Source: Clostridia bacterium (GTDB taxonomy: Bacteria > Bacillota_E > RBS10-35 > JAJYVN01). From it: 7,025 nucleotides of DNA. Under the pieces are notes generated by a model. It worked only from the letters and a program-made list of their open reading frames with translations. It had not been told where the DNA came from and searched no databases. Made by a program: the position numbers and the translations under genes. The stretch spans positions 1-7,025 of the forward strand of contig DAHWHV010000630.1 of NCBI GenBank assembly GCA_027335545.1. The letters are read 5' to 3'. Within the stretch, counting starts at the first letter, position 1; each line of letters begins with the position of its first letter. Positions 5,430 through 7,025 of the stretch are shown here, piece after piece.

Positions 5430-6662
5430 GTGCCCGTCGAGACGGCGCTCTTCGTGGACCTCCTGGCCCTTGTGCTGGCGGGACTGGTCGCCGAGCGCCT
5501 GGCCCGGTGGCTCCGCATCCCCGACATCGTGCTCTTCTTGCTGGCCGGGGTCCTCCTGGGGCCGGTGGGCGGGATCGTCCGCCTGGGGGCCAACGGCGGA
5601 CTGGTCCGCTTCGTCCTGGTCTTCGGGGCGGTCTTCATGCTTTACGAGGGTGGGCGCCGCCTGAGCCTGGAGGTGCTCCGGGAGATCTGGCTCGGCCTGA
5701 TCCTGTTGGCGTCGCTGGGGGTCCTCCTGACCGTGGTCGTGGTGGCCGCCTCGGCCCACCTGATCCTGGGGATGCCCTGGGCGCAGGCCGGCCTCCTCGG
5801 CGCCCTGCTGGCCGCGACCGACCCGGCCAGCATCGTCCCCCTGTTTCGCGTCCTGCGCATCCGCCCCAGGGTGGCGCGCCTGGCCGAGGGGGAGTCCGGC
5901 TGCAACGACGCGGTGTCCGCCGTCGTCCTCTTCGCCCTGCTGTCGCTGGTGGTCCACGGGCAGACGCCCCTGCTGCGCAGCGGCCTGCTGCTGCTGCGGA
6001 GCGTGGGCGGGGGGATCGGCGCGGGGCTGCTCGTCGGCGGCGTGGCGGCGTGGCTGCTGCCCGGCCATCGCGGGGTGGCCCTCTTCGACACGCGCGAGCA
6101 GGGGGCCATCCTCTCGCTGTGCATCGTCCTGGGGGCGTATACGCTGGCCACGATCCTCGGGGCGTCCGGCTACATGGCGGTCTTCGTCGCCGGGGTGGTC
6201 ACGGCCAACCGGCACGTCCTGGGCCTGGCGCCGCCGCCGGCCCACCGCCGGCTGCACGACGCCTACCTCGGACAGGTGGGCCTGTTGGTGCGCATGCTCA
6301 TCTTCCTGGTGCTCGGGGAGGTCGTGCGCCTGGGCATCGTTGTACGCCTGGCGCTGCCCGCCCTGGCCGTGGTCGCCGCCCTGATGCTGGTCGCCAGGCC
6401 CCTGGCCGTCGGGACCTGTCTGGGGATCGACCGGTTGGCGCGCTGGACCCGGGGGGAGGCGCTCTTTGTCTCTTGGGTCCGGGAGACGGGGGTCGTGCCG
6501 GCGGCGCTGGTCGGAACGCTGCTGCAGCAGGGGGTGCCAGGCGCCCCCGTCATGGCGGGTGTCGTCTTCGTAGCGGTGGTGGTGACGATCGTCGTGCAGG
6601 TGCCGACGGCGGCTTGGTGGGCTCGGACCACCGGCGTGGCCAGCGGCTCGGCCGGCGAATGA
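5430..6662 (+). CDS. CPA1-family cation:proton antiporter (NhaP-like)
   Basis: A 410-residue integral membrane protein with about 12-13 hydrophobic segments spread from residue 5 to 396. It should exchange Na+ or K+ for H+ across the cytoplasmic membrane, serving pH and salt balance. CPA1 landmarks are the membrane segment IPDIVLFLLAGVLLGP (30-45), LYEGG (71-75), ATDPAS (129-134), EGESGCND (153-160) with the Asn159-Asp160 ion-site pair of electroneutral antiporters, Arg323 in VARPL, and WVRETGVVPAAL (349-360), equivalent to the conserved Gly-Val-Val-Pro segment near the C-terminus. It ends soon after the last membrane segment, so it lacks the TrkA-C/RCK or long cytoplasmic tails that regulate some NhaP2-type relatives. 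Which ion it prefers is not readable from sequence. The GTG start has an optimal SD. It is followed by a strong hairpin and is probably transcribed alone. Confidence 0.92.
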   Translation: MPVETALFVDLLALVLAGLVAERLARWLRIPDIVLFLLAGVLLGPVGGIVRLGANGGLVRFVLVFGAVFMLYEGGRRLSLEVLREIWLGLILLASLGVLLTVVVVAASAHLILGMPWAQAGLLGALLAATDPASIVPLFRVLRIRPRVARLAEGESGCNDAVSAVVLFALLSLVVHGQTPLLRSGLLLLRSVGGGIGAGLLVGGVAAWLLPGHRGVALFDTREQGAILSLCIVLGAYTLATILGASGYMAVFVAGVVTANRHVLGLAPPPAHRRLHDAYLGQVGLLVRMLIFLVLGEVVRLGIVVRLALPALAVVAALMLVARPLAVGTCLGIDRLARWTRGEALFVSWVRETGVVPAALVGTLLQQGVPGAPVMAGVVFVAVVVTIVVQVPTAAWWARTTGVASGSAGE

Positions 6663-6671
6663 GGGGGAGTT

Positions 6672-6709
6672 GGGGGCGGGGCTGGGGGGGTTCCCCCGGC
6701 CCCGCCCCC
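6672..6709 (+). terminator. Strong GC-rich hairpin terminator after the antiporter
   Basis: A 17-bp stem (6672-6688 with 6693-6709, one internal G-U pair) closes a GGTT loop 9 nt after the TGA stop. The complementary strand forms a similar hairpin, so it may also serve the convergent gene that ends at 6809. No T-run follows. Confidence 0.75.
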
Positions 6710-6808
6710 CTGATCCGCCCGCCCGCGCGCGAGAGTCGGGGCACCGCTTGACCGCTTCTTGGATGAATGAGTGCGTGGTCCTCGCGCCGGGGGCGGGGCC
6801 CGGGGGCG

Positions 6809-7025
6809 TCAGAGCGGCGCCGTGTCGTTGGTGCCGACGGCATCCACCGTGGAGGGCAGGGGCGTGAACCCCTTGAGGTTGGTCACCGAGGTGTAGCCGT
6901 TCTGGGTCGCGTCGTGCGCCGTCGTGGCGATGCCGATCAGGTACTTCGGACCGAGGGCGATCGGGTTGGTGGACGCTGCCGTCTGGTGCCCCCACGTCTT
7001 GCCGTCGGTGGAGGTCGCGGCGGTC
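6809..7025 (-). CDS. C-terminal fragment of a probable secreted protein, possibly concanavalin-like (DUF1349-type)
   Basis: Reading leftward from the window edge, 71 codons stay open and end at TGA (complement of 6809-6811). All but three codons end in G or C, matching the other genes here and supporting real coding; the 5' part lies outside the window. The peptide is rich in Thr, Ala and Asn without long hydrophobic stretches, as in extracellular proteins. The pieces TSTDGKTWGHQ, YLIGIATTAHDAQNGYTSV and NLKGF resemble the end of jelly-roll domains in which a 'DG-TW' turn is followed by 'Y-GLAVTSH' and a final strand (DUF1349 or beta-xylosidase C-terminal type), which often bind carbohydrate. 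That assignment is inference from a short stretch. It is convergent with the antiporter gene. Confidence 0.6.
   Translation of the reverse strand, partial: TAATSTDGKTWGHQTAASTNPIALGPKYLIGIATTAHDATQNGYTSVTNLKGFTPLPSTVDAVGTNDTAPL

Noticed and set aside
6743..6757. Short tandem repeat ACCGCTTG/ACCGCTTC and a TTGACC that resembles a -35 box
   Set aside because: Too short, no matching -10 box, and it lies between two convergent gene ends where no promoter is needed.
5391..6995. Long minus-strand open frame opposite the antiporter
   Set aside because: Gln/Asp/Arg/His-rich antisense translation without motifs; the plus strand encodes a clear membrane antiporter.
1..7025. Mobile element, CRISPR array, tRNA/rRNA or multi-gene defence system
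   Set aside because: No transposase, recombinase, spaced repeats, RNA gene signatures or defence-associated domains are visible; the genes do not form a tight cluster.

Overview
The window is about three-quarters G+C. Its genes use GTG or TTG starts behind strong Shine-Dalgarno (SD) sites and almost always end codons in G or C. This points to a very high-GC bacterium. The extended SD GGAGGTGGTCC and the gene content would suit a high-GC Firmicutes-type lineage (Limnochordia or Thermaerobacter-like), but planctomycetes, Armatimonadetes or others cannot be excluded. The lineage is inference only.

Layout: (1) 17-1306, a cytoplasmic-looking sulfatase of the N-sulfoglucosamine sulfohydrolase-like group, followed 3 nt after its stop by a perfect 13-bp hairpin. 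(2) 1307-1713, about 400 nt without a credible gene; it holds several inverted repeats and a weak, incomplete resemblance to a cobalamin riboswitch. (3) 1714-3213, an Old Yellow Enzyme-type flavin oxidoreductase of a poorly characterised subfamily, with a perfect 17-bp inverted repeat inside its 5' coding region. (4) 3214-3513, a structured intergenic region. (5) 3514-5052, a MurE-like ligase with intact ATP and carbamoyl-lysine motifs but a rewritten amino-acid-recognition loop. (6) 5053-5429, a 377-nt spacer with hairpins and direct repeats. (7) 5430-6662, a CPA1-type cation:proton antiporter. (8) a 17-bp terminator hairpin at 6672-6709. (9) 6809-7025, on the minus strand, the C-terminal end of a probably secreted protein that runs off the window.

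The four plus-strand genes are well separated, each has its own SD, and gene ends mostly carry hairpins, so they look like separate transcription units. I see no shared pathway: desulfation, redox, peptide ligation on a cell-wall-type precursor, and ion homeostasis are all plausible household or accessory functions. There is no CRISPR array, tRNA, rRNA, transposon or recognisable defence system. The points most worth following up are the altered MurE paralogue, the hairpin inside the oxidoreductase gene, the structured 1307-1713 leader, and a short motif shared by the regions upstream of the ligase and the antiporter.
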